From the IMG/VR virus record IMGVR_UViG_3300032092_000286, positions 1 through 22,364 of that record: a DNA stretch of 22,364 bases, one strand, 5' to 3'. The translations under genes were made by a program, and so were the position numbers. Below, piece after piece: positions 1 to 6,976 of this stretch (within the stretch, counting starts at the first letter, position 1; each line of letters begins with the position of its first letter). Under the pieces are notes generated by a model, which was not told the origin of the DNA, did not search any database, and saw only the letters and a list, made by a program, of their open reading frames with translations. This DNA comes from a virus.

Positions 1-2556
1 GGCCTTCTTGAGGTCTTTAAGCGCGTTGGCTTCGGCCTTAGACATACCTTCACCACGGTAGCCCTTATCAATCAAGGCATCAATACCGCGTTTGATGTAG
101 TCAAGCGTGCGGACATCAGGGATCTTGCCGACCGTAGTCAGGTTGCCGTCTTTGTCTACACCGTAGATGTCTTGCAGCTTAAAGCGGCTAGCGTCTTCTC
201 CACGCAGTTCTGCTGCACGAGCCTCTTTGCCAGAAATTGCTTGAGCTTCCTTGAATGCTTTCTTAAAGGTATCATCCTCCAAGACCTTCAGAATGCGTGT
301 ATCGTCTACGGAGCCATGAGCATAGGCTGTGTTGTAGAGATTGTTCGCATTGGCACGAAGCTTGCCCACCAAGGTATCTTCTTGCGCGACGTAGTCTACG
401 TTCTTGCCGATGTCTTTTAGGGCACGTCCTGCGGCAGCTTCACGACCACCTTCCAGGCGTTCCTCTAAGCCAGTGCCAAGAATCTTGCGACCTGGTCCTG
501 GACGCGTTACCACGGCTTCGCCAAGGCTTGACAAAGACGGACTTGCATCCATGATGGTGGACTTGACACCAAGGTTGATGTCCTTGTTTAGTTTGTCAGA
601 CAGTCCTTTGGCATCCATCTCGTCACGAGCCATGGCCTCAAGGACCTTGTTAGTAGCGCGCTGCTCAACTGCACCAGGAGAAGGTTTAATGGCATTCTTG
701 ACGGCGCGAATTCCTTTGCCGCCCATCTCAATGCTCTTAGCCACTGTTGGGCCAAGGACCAAGCCTGTTGCGCCACCTGAAAATGCGCCGCTAGTTCGGT
801 TGCCCTCGGTCTCGGAACCAGCTCCCGCAATTGTGCCAGTCACGGCTCCTGAACCGGCTGCCTTAGCAGTTGTGCCAGTCATAAACTTAGGAAGTGCCGA
901 GGCCAGGCGTTGTGCGGCCATGGCGGTACGAGTACCACCAAGCACGGCTCCTGGGGTGCCAGCTCCTGGGATCATGGCCATACCAATGGTTGGAACTAGG
1001 CCTGATACCAGTTCGGTGCCCAAGGCTGTAAAAGGATTTTTTTCCTGAAAGCGCTGGTAAGCTTCGCGTTCTTCTTTGACCACGTCTTCGTAGGGGCGTC
1101 CTTCCATCTTGGCACGAACCTTGGCAATTGCCTCGTCGCCAAAACCAAGACCTAGGCCCTGGCCCACGGCGCGCCCCATGTTTGCAAAGGACATCTCGCC
1201 GCCATTAGCCATGTGTACAGGACCACCGTCGGCGTATCCGACCAGGCCGCCATCTGCATTTGCTTCAGGTGTGATCTTGCCGTAAGCACCCTTGCGGATC
1301 TTGTCCATCTTCTCTTGGCTAGTCTTCATGCGGCGGGCAGCCGCCTGCATAGCCCTATCCCAGATTTTCTCGCGTTCTCCAGGGCTCATGTTGATAGAGC
1401 CTTGAATGTCAAGCAAGATCTTACGTTCGCCTTCGGTTGGAGCGCCACCAAAGATAGCTTTTAACTGATCTAGGCCGTTTGACAGGACCAAGTTCTCGAT
1501 CTCTGTGGTTGCGGTAACGCCTTCTGATTCGCTAACGCCTGGGATATTACGAGCGATGGTACGACGCGCTCCTGCTCCAAAACCAGAATACGCCTTATTG
1601 TTTAATTCCTTGGCTTTGCTCAAGTTCAAGAGGACTGATTTGCTGGCATTGACAATGTCTTCGGCCTCAAACAATTCCTTTTGCTCTTGGGCACTCAGGT
1701 TCATGCCCTTACCTTCGCCTGTCAGCGCTTTTACGCGGGCAATGTACTCAGGTGTTCCTGGAGTCAAGCCTTCATCTTTGGCAATCCTACCGGCAGGTGA
1801 TTGAGGCTTATCAGCATCGCGATCAGCCTTGGCTTCAGGAGCTATGTAGTTGAGCTTGTTCAGTCGCTGTCTTAAGATTGCCTTAGAAGAAGCTGGTGTA
1901 TTTGGATCATTGATCTTGTCAATGAGTTTTTCAACCTCAGTGGCTTTAGGTGCTGATGATGGCCTGGTGGTCAAGTAAGTGATGCGGGCCTGAGCGTTGT
2001 CCTTGGCTTTCTGATTGGCCCTAGGATCATCGATGATCTCCTGCATCTTCTCAATCTCGGTCAGGCGATCCTTTGGAATCGATCTAGCTAAAGTAGATAA
2101 AGCGCCCACTTGGGTCTTGTACTGTTCACCCTTGACGTCAGAAGCTGCCAAGTCATACTTGAGTGTCAGATCTTCTAGTTCCTGCTTAGTCTTGCGCTGT
2201 GAAGCTAGGCTTTCAGCAGTCGCTTCAGCAACATTGCCGAGCGTCTCACCAAAGCCCCCCGTCTTAGTTGGCTTGCCAAAAGCAGCCGCAAGACGAAACG
2301 CCATCTCTGCCGAGTCTGGACCAGCAGACCTAGCCATGATCCGCTCACGTGCCTTATCCAGCAAAGCCTGCTTGTCAGTCGCCGATTTTTCACTGTTTTG
2401 AAGATATTTTGTGAGCAGGGTTTGAAGCTGCCCGGTGTAAGGATTGGCCGCGCCCCTTGACGAGGTATAGCCCGTCGAAGAGACGACTTGGCTGCCAGCA
2501 CTTCCTTGTTCGTCTGCCGTGTCCAGATCGTTGTCTGCGTCGTCTTCGAATGCCAT
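1..2556 (-). CDS. Large internal-virion/ejection-type protein, 3' end missing
   Basis: The ATG at 2556 opens 852 codons that run off the left edge without a stop, so the C-terminus is missing. TAAGGA lies just upstream, made partly of the stop codon of the preceding gene. The N-terminus is acidic (about residues 1-20). Residues 45-430 are Lys/Glu/Ala-rich and look helical. Y441-A-D-G-G and M449-A-N-G-G carry the short motif seen in other proteins here. A G-F-G-D-E motif at about 469, followed by R-P-Y-E-D and a Gly/Ala-rich hydrophobic stretch to about 530, resembles a segment I know from large phage and prophage internal virion proteins. A second helical part follows. Size, composition and position after two other low-complexity virion proteins suggest a protein packaged in the head and ejected with DNA. 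No catalytic motif is visible. The ejection role is inference; the reading frame itself is secure. Confidence 0.85.
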   Translation of the reverse strand, partial: MAFEDDADNDLDTADEQGSAGSQVVSSTGYTSSRGAANPYTGQLQTLLTKYLQNSEKSATDKQALLDKARERIMARSAGPDSAEMAFRLAAAFGKPTKTGGFGETLGNVAEATAESLASQRKTKQELEDLTLKYDLAASDVKGEQYKTQVGALSTLARSIPKDRLTEIEKMQEIIDDPRANQKAKDNAQARITYLTTRPSSAPKATEVEKLIDKINDPNTPASSKAILRQRLNKLNYIAPEAKADRDADKPQSPAGRIAKDEGLTPGTPEYIARVKALTGEGKGMNLSAQEQKELFEAEDIVNASKSVLLNLSKAKELNNKAYSGFGAGARRTIARNIPGVSESEGVTATTEIENLVLSNGLDQLKAIFGGAPTEGERKILLDIQGSINMSPGEREKIWDRAMQAAARRMKTSQEKMDKIRKGAYGKITPEANADGGLVGYADGGPVHMANGGEMSFANMGRAVGQGLGLGFGDEAIAKVRAKMEGRPYEDVVKEEREAYQRFQEKNPFTALGTELVSGLVPTIGMAMIPGAGTPGAVLGGTRTAMAAQRLASALPKFMTGTTAKAAGSGAVTGTIAGAGSETEGNRTSGAFSGGATGLVLGPTVAKSIEMGGKGIRAVKNAIKPSPGAVEQRATNKVLEAMARDEMDAKGLSDKLNKDINLGVKSTIMDASPSLSSLGEAVVTRPGPGRKILGTGLEERLEGGREAAAGRALKDIGKNVDYVAQEDTLVGKLRANANNLYNTAYAHGSVDDTRILKVLEDDTFKKAFKEAQAISGKEARAAELRGEDASRFKLQDIYGVDKDGNLTTVGKIPDVRTLDYIKRGIDALIDKGYRGEGMSKAEANALKDLKKA

Positions 2557-2565
2557 GTTGTATCC

Positions 2566-3984
2566 TTATTTTCCGCCAAACATCTTGCTGAGACCATAAC
2601 CAGTTGCAACAGTTTGACCAAACTGGGCCAATGGCGAAGGTTGGTAGACGCTGGCAGGACCGCTTGATTCGGTGGTAGTTGATGTTGGTACTTGCAAACC
2701 CCTGATGGCTGCATTCAAATAGGCCGTGTTGCCACGTCCATAGTCGCGCTGGTTCAAGAAGTCTTGGTAAGCCTGATCCAAAGAACGCTGAGCTTGTTGC
2801 TGTTGTGTGGCACCAGCTGCCTCCAAAGCTGCAATGTTCTGCACGCCCATCTGTTGGGTCTGTTGACCAAGAGCCCCAAGGGCCTGACCGGACTGCAGCA
2901 TACGAGTAAAGTCTTGATTAGACAAGGCACCGACCTGCTGACCGGCTTGCAAGTTTTGGGCTCCCGCCTGACCAGCCAGTTGTCCTTGCATCTGACCAAG
3001 GGCTCCGATTTGAGCGCCTGCTTGACCGTATCTTGCAAGGTCTGCACCTTCAAGACCAGCTTGTGCTTGGCCCATAGCTGCTTGCTGTTGGGCACCAGCC
3101 AACATGCGCTGATAGTCTGCGGCATTTAAACCGGCCGTAGTTTGACCAAGAGCCTGTTGCTGTTGAGCGGCTTGCAGTTGGCGACCGCGATCTGCTTGCA
3201 GCAATTGGCCAGCTTGTCCGTAGCCTTGTTGAAGGGCGGCAGATTGTTGGGCCAGGGTAGATTCTTGGGTATCACGCAAAGCGCGTCCAATAGCTTCACC
3301 ACTGCGGCTACCGCCAAAAGTACCGGCCTGAATGGCACGGTCTTGAATGTTAGGGAGCAAGTTTTCACGAAGGTTGCGGGCACCAAGCTCACCGATACGA
3401 TTGACCACTTGGTCAGTGTATGGGTTCATGTAGTCTTGAATATTGCCAAGACCAGTTTGAGCTCCTTGCTGCGACAGGTCAGAAGCTTGCTGAAGGTATG
3501 GGGTTGCCAGACCAGCAGCTGCTTGAGTTCCCTGGCTAGTCAGTTGACCTGCCTGTTGAAAATATGGTTGGGCCAAGGCACTGGTATCTCCAACTTGCTG
3601 ACGCAAGAGGCCTGCTGACTCGCCTAGCATTGGCTGGGCTGTCGCGTATGGGTTGTAGCCTAGAGCCGTGTCGATATACGGTTGAGCCGCTCCCAACGTG
3701 CTGCCAGTTGATCCTTGAATGTTCTGCTGCGCCAGGTTCATGAATGGAGAGTACTGGCTCTCAAGATTTGTTGCCTTGTTGTAGGCAGCTTCTTGTGCCG
3801 GATCAAGACCAGCTATTCGTTGCTGACCATAAGCTTGATAAGGCTCGGCAGCAATGGCGTTTGCCCTGCTGATTAAGCCCTGCGTATAGTCGTTGTACCA
3901 AGCAGGAACGTTGGTCGTGGTCTCGCCATAAGTCGTGACCGACGGCGGAGGACTGCCCTGAAACAGGAAGTCGGTGAACGCCAT
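2566..3984 (-). CDS. Gln/Ala/Gly-rich helical virion protein, probable internal/ejection protein
   Basis: This encodes 472 residues. The ATG is one base after the upstream stop, with AGAGGAG inside the end of that gene as ribosome binding site. The N-terminal 70 residues hold a conserved-looking segment (W-Y-N-D-Y, then R-I-A-G-L-D-P at about 56-62) that I associate with phage virion proteins. Residues 80-420 are extremely rich in Gln, Ala and Gly, with imperfect repeats of the A-G-Q-Q-x-G-A-L type, consistent with long amphipathic helices. A motif F-G-G-S-R-S-G at about 220 interrupts the repeats. The C-terminus is Ser/Thr/Pro-rich and ends M-F-G-G-K. There is no signal peptide or clear membrane segment. 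It sits between two other large low-complexity proteins. An ejection or core role is inferred from composition and context only. Confidence 0.85.
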   Translation of the reverse strand: MAFTDFLFQGSPPPSVTTYGETTTNVPAWYNDYTQGLISRANAIAAEPYQAYGQQRIAGLDPAQEAAYNKATNLESQYSPFMNLAQQNIQGSTGSTLGAAQPYIDTALGYNPYATAQPMLGESAGLLRQQVGDTSALAQPYFQQAGQLTSQGTQAAAGLATPYLQQASDLSQQGAQTGLGNIQDYMNPYTDQVVNRIGELGARNLRENLLPNIQDRAIQAGTFGGSRSGEAIGRALRDTQESTLAQQSAALQQGYGQAGQLLQADRGRQLQAAQQQQALGQTTAGLNAADYQRMLAGAQQQAAMGQAQAGLEGADLARYGQAGAQIGALGQMQGQLAGQAGAQNLQAGQQVGALSNQDFTRMLQSGQALGALGQQTQQMGVQNIAALEAAGATQQQQAQRSLDQAYQDFLNQRDYGRGNTAYLNAAIRGLQVPTSTTTESSGPASVYQPSPLAQFGQTVATGYGLSKMFGGK

Positions 3985-3985
3985 A

Positions 3986-5965
3986 TTAGGCTCCTCTCAA
4001 GTATGACAACGGACTCTTAGCATCCGGGCTGATTTTGCCGCGTGACAAGGCTTGTCCTTTTTGCTTGCGCAAATTAGAGCGCATCTGGTCAAGTTGCTGG
4101 GCTCCTGCCTTAGAGGATCCATTTCCAAGCATTGCTACGGTCTCGGCGTCCATCACATATTCGCCGTCAGACAAGACAGCGTTTACGTCGTCTGAACGAC
4201 CGTCTGCGCCTCCACCAATCTTCATGCTGTGCACTTGGCTAAGACCTCCCATAGCTTTTGCCTGAGGTGGGTTGCCATATTGGTAGTAGGCCATCTTGGG
4301 GTCACGAGGACGCTGAGGCATTTGAGGACGCTGCGATTGTTGTGGAGGCATGCCTTGTTGGAGACCCCCTTGAGGACCACCTTGAGGCTGCATCATTGGA
4401 GGGCGTCCGCCTTGAGGAGGCATTGGACGACCGGTCTGAGGACCACCCATACCAGCAGGCCGCTGTTGGGCCATGGCCTGCATCATCTGGGCTCTGCGGG
4501 GATCCATCATCTGACCGCCTTGAGCAAAGTGCTTCATCTGAATCAAGCCCCCCATTTTTGCAGCTGTTGGGGCAGCAATTGGAATCGGCACAAAGCGTTC
4601 ATTTGCAAAGAAGTTTTGTTCACCGCCTTGTTGGCCATACTTTGTCAAGTCGCCTTGGTAGTTCTGACGGTCTCGCAAGTAAGCGTACAAATCAAGACCC
4701 TTGTCAAAGCTCTTGTCACGAGTCTTGCCACTAGTTGGCTTTGGAGGCTCTGGCTTATCTCTAGGATTTAACAGCTGGTCTGCAGCTACCACACCGGCAG
4801 CCGTATACCAAGGGTTCTCTTTGGCGTAGGCCCAAGCGTCTTTACCAAGGTCCTTAGCTGCCCCTGTAAGGTCACCGCTTGTGAACTTGTCAAAGGTGCC
4901 CATCTCTCCAATGTTTTCATTGCCATAGGAGATGTTGGGCTGATTAGGAGTTACGCCGCTTGCACTAAGCGTACCGCCTTGAGAGGGCTGTCCGTATATT
5001 TTGCCGTCTACTTGGTTTTGCCAAGAAGAATTTGCTCCTGCAAAATTACCTTCGTAAGGACCCATTTTAAATGCATCCATGCCTTGAACCGGGGCAGTCA
5101 CCCCTTGAGCTCCACCCATCCTGCTTAGGTAAGGCGAATCTGTTACTTGCATGCCAGGACCTGAAGTTACGTTAGGAGATCCTGACAAGCTGAAGTTAGG
5201 TTCGCCGTAGATGTCAAAAGAATTTGCAGGCGTAAATGGATTGGCTTGAAGTCCTGGTCCTTGTGGCAAACCGGTGGTTAAGTCAACCTTGGGCACCGAG
5301 TAGTCCATTGACAATGGAGAAGAAGGAGAGATTGTCTCCCCTGGAAGTGTTATCTTCTTCGGTGTTACGCCTCTTAATGGGCTGTCTTGTACTTGAATTT
5401 CAGGCGTTAACTCAGGGGCAGGTGCCGGCGCAGTCGATTCTAGAGGAGGAAGGTCAGTTGCTGTAGGAGTTGGGGAAAGATCAACTGGCGTTGACGAAGC
5501 CACGGGCTCTGTGAAATAAGAACCACTCTCCATTGGAGGTCCAACGAAGTTTTCTCCCATTCCAGGAGGAGCAGGAGGACCCATGGCACCTTCGCCCGCA
5601 GCACTTGGACCAAAGATGCCTTGAGCTGCGCCTGCCGTTAAGCCAGCTATTGTGCCGCCCTTGATTGCCTCGTCAAAGCTTTCGCCTTGAACTAAGCCTG
5701 CTGCCGTATTTCCAGCGGCAACAGCCAAGCCTGTACCAACTGCAGCACTTGTCCCAAAGTAAGAGGCGGCAACTGGTCCTAGATATACGGCGGCTGCAAC
5801 ACTTGCAATGGCCGTAAGCGGATCATCCAGGATGGGCTGAATTACATACTTGTCAAGCGCATTACCAACGTCAGAGAGTACGTTTCCAACACTTTCGACA
5901 ACATCACCAGCGGCTTCAATAATGCCGCCACCGACGTCTTCAATAACCTCTGCTACTGCACCCAT
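3986..5965 (-). CDS. Gly/Pro-rich virion protein with conserved DGEYVMDAETV C-terminal motif
   Basis: This encodes 659 residues. The ATG overlaps the upstream stop (TAATG), preceded by GAAGGAG. The N-terminus has alternating acidic/Gly-Val residues, then Ala/Gly-rich hydrophobic segments at about 49-115 that could insert in or cross a membrane. A Pro/Thr/Glu-rich linker covers about 127-210. Residues 479-574 are a Met/Gln/Pro/Gly-rich low-complexity tract that includes F480-A-Q-G-G. The last 76 residues (584-659) form a different, ordered-looking domain: G-R-S-D-D-V-N-A-V-L-S-D-G-E-Y-V-M-D, then L-G-N-G-S-S and a basic helix ending in S-P-L-S-Y-L-R-G-A. I recognise this terminal module from structural proteins of environmental phages; its function is not known to me. 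A role in DNA ejection fits the membrane-active N-terminus but is inference. Confidence 0.85.
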   Translation of the reverse strand: MGAVAEVIEDVGGGIIEAAGDVVESVGNVLSDVGNALDKYVIQPILDDPLTAIASVAAAVYLGPVAASYFGTSAAVGTGLAVAAGNTAAGLVQGESFDEAIKGGTIAGLTAGAAQGIFGPSAAGEGAMGPPAPPGMGENFVGPPMESGSYFTEPVASSTPVDLSPTPTATDLPPLESTAPAPAPELTPEIQVQDSPLRGVTPKKITLPGETISPSSPLSMDYSVPKVDLTTGLPQGPGLQANPFTPANSFDIYGEPNFSLSGSPNVTSGPGMQVTDSPYLSRMGGAQGVTAPVQGMDAFKMGPYEGNFAGANSSWQNQVDGKIYGQPSQGGTLSASGVTPNQPNISYGNENIGEMGTFDKFTSGDLTGAAKDLGKDAWAYAKENPWYTAAGVVAADQLLNPRDKPEPPKPTSGKTRDKSFDKGLDLYAYLRDRQNYQGDLTKYGQQGGEQNFFANERFVPIPIAAPTAAKMGGLIQMKHFAQGGQMMDPRRAQMMQAMAQQRPAGMGGPQTGRPMPPQGGRPPMMQPQGGPQGGLQQGMPPQQSQRPQMPQRPRDPKMAYYQYGNPPQAKAMGGLSQVHSMKIGGGADGRSDDVNAVLSDGEYVMDAETVAMLGNGSSKAGAQQLDQMRSNLRKQKGQALSRGKISPDAKSPLSYLRGA

Positions 5966-6420
5966 TATTGTGCTCCTTCACGTTTTTGTCCGAGTTGCAC
6001 AGCAACTTGATACTGCCCATCAGCAAGCATAGAGACGTTATAGCCCATGCCTGGATTAGGAGGATTTTTCATGACTTGCCTAAAGATATTTAGGAGACTT
6101 TGATTGCTGAACTGAGTGACCAGTGTGTCAAAGCCTGACTTGTAGGCATCAACAACAAAGGCGTAGGCAGAAGCAAGAAAATTAGAGGCCGTATCCGCGT
6201 TTAGAGCTCTAAACATGCCCTTTCGAGGGTCCTTTGAAGAGGCATGTACAATGTAGATCGTATTACCGTAGCGATAAAATTTGCTGCCTGGCATTTGCAC
6301 TTCCTTGACAAAAGAAGCGTAAACAAACTCCATTGGGTACTCGGACTTTGTGTCCTCAGCAGATACTTTAAGCAGTTCGCCAAGGTCTAACAATTGTTGT
6401 TTGCTATCTACAAGCGGCAT
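5965..6420 (-). CDS. Conserved phage protein of unknown function downstream of the ACP-like gene
   Basis: This encodes 151 residues and starts 53 bases after the ACP-like gene, with GGGGATC upstream of the ATG as a modest ribosome binding site. It is a soluble-looking mixed alpha/beta protein without membrane segments. The central part reads G-N-T-I-Y-I-V-H, then K-G-M-F-R-A-L-N-A-D-T-A, a helix, and the segment N-P-P-N-P-G-M-G-Y near residue 125. These look like conserved blocks of a family found in phage structural regions, but I cannot name a domain or an active site. It overlaps the start of the large Gly/Pro-rich virion protein by one base, so the two are probably translationally coupled. 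A minor virion or chaperone-type role is possible but unproven. Confidence 0.8.
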   Translation of the reverse strand: MPLVDSKQQLLDLGELLKVSAEDTKSEYPMEFVYASFVKEVQMPGSKFYRYGNTIYIVHASSKDPRKGMFRALNADTASNFLASAYAFVVDAYKSGFDTLVTQFSNQSLLNIFRQVMKNPPNPGMGYNVSMLADGQYQVAVQLGQKREGAQ

Positions 6421-6473
6421 AATAGATCCCCATGTTATTAAGTTTTGTTTCGGCGCCGTGAGTTTTAATCATT
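6421..6473 (-). other. Short intergenic gap without a recognised signal
   Basis: These 53 bases separate the ACP-like gene from the 151-codon gene and form one of only two gaps above 50 bases in the window. The gap holds a CGGCGCCG palindrome in an A/T-rich setting. The palindrome leaves no loop and is not followed by a run of T on the minus strand, so I do not call a terminator. I see no convincing promoter elements. Confidence 0.5.
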
Positions 6474-6749
6474 TTAATTTGTTCTAGGAAAACTTGGTTG
6501 TTTACGGCCCCATTTTTTGAGAAACTCAAGAAAGTCGCGAGGCGTTTCCCCAAACATTTCCTTGCTTTGTTCTTCTTCGACGTCGTAAATCTCACAAAGG
6601 TGAATGGCGCAAGTCAATATATCTAAGCTGTCTAAACCAGTATCATTGAGGCGCATGTCCATAGAATCAATAAAAGTCAGTTCGTTGTTAAACGGCTTGG
6701 CTTTTTTGGCCACTTCATTCAGCAGCTGAAGGAATTCTTGGTCTGTCAT
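6474..6749 (-). CDS. Acyl carrier protein-like protein with intact DSLD site
   Basis: This encodes 91 residues from the ATG at 6749, chosen because it overlaps the upstream stop as TAATG; an upstream start at 6782 would only add residues read out of frame from the neighbour. Acyl carrier proteins are small acidic four-helix proteins that carry acyl groups on a phosphopantetheine arm attached to the Ser of a D-S-L motif. Here G38-L-D-S-L-D43 is present, with Ser41 as the expected attachment residue. The preceding helix I and loop (M30-D-M-R-L-N-D) and the following helix II (L-D-I-L...L-C-E-I-Y-D-V) match the family layout, and the protein is acidic until the basic C-terminus. No synthase, transferase or other lipid gene is nearby, so the partner is unknown. 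The fold call is fairly strong; that it carries an acyl group is inference. Confidence 0.78.
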   Translation of the reverse strand: MTDQEFLQLLNEVAKKAKPFNNELTFIDSMDMRLNDTGLDSLDILTCAIHLCEIYDVEEEQSKEMFGETPRDFLEFLKKWGRKQPSFPRTN

Positions 6750-6976
6750 TAGTCTACCACTCCAACAAAACGTTGTGCCCACTCGCGCCAGTCGGTATAG
6801 AAAAATGGATCAGGAACATTCTTTTGGCTAAGTCCAGAGATTACGCAGAACTGTTGCCCCCACTCTTGCCATTTCGTTTCATCGTCCAGTCTTGAGAGTG
6901 CTCCGTAGGTTGACAGGTCCATTACGACCTGATCGGCCCAATCGCGCAAGCCCATTATAGCGGGTTGCGTGATCAC
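6749..6976 (-). CDS. Small conserved phage protein, Trp-rich
   Basis: This encodes 75 residues from a GTG that overlaps the stop of the tail protein gene (GTGA), with AGAGGG upstream; an internal ATG at 6955 (residue 8) is an alternative start. It contains the segments W-A-D-Q-V and, near the C-terminus, P-D-P-F-F-Y-T-D-W-R-E-W-A-Q-R-F, a Trp-rich amphipathic helix pattern. I have seen proteins ending in a similar D-W-R-x-W-A-x-R-F block next to tail genes in other phages, but no function is known to me. It lies between the large tail protein and the ACP-like gene, with overlaps at both ends, which supports it being real and co-translated. Confidence 0.8.
   Translation of the reverse strand: MITQPAIMGLRDWADQVVMDLSTYGALSRLDDETKWQEWGQQFCVISGLSQKNVPDPFFYTDWREWAQRFVGVVD

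Noticed and set aside
404-1048. 214-codon plus-strand open frame
   Set aside because: It lies antisense to the large left-edge protein, has no ribosome binding site, and its composition mirrors the codons of the opposite strand.
2205-2714. 169-codon minus-strand frame across two genes
   Set aside because: It runs out of frame through the end of the Gln-rich gene and the start of the next one, both of which have good starts and binding sites.
2692-3618. Plus-strand frames of 145 and 158 codons
   Set aside because: They are antisense shadows of the Gln/Ala-rich gene; Leu/Ser-rich composition follows from its CAG/GCA/GGT codons.
4229-4771. Plus-strand 180-codon and 158-codon frames
   Set aside because: They are mutually overlapping shadows of the 659-residue virion protein.
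6440-6465. Terminator at the CGGCGCCG palindrome
   Set aside because: A palindrome without loop and without a following T run on the transcribed strand; it also lies in the middle of a co-directional gene set.
6404-6595. 63-codon basic frame over the ACP-like gene end
   Set aside because: It overlaps the ACP-like gene in another frame and lacks a binding site; the ACP frame has a recognisable motif.
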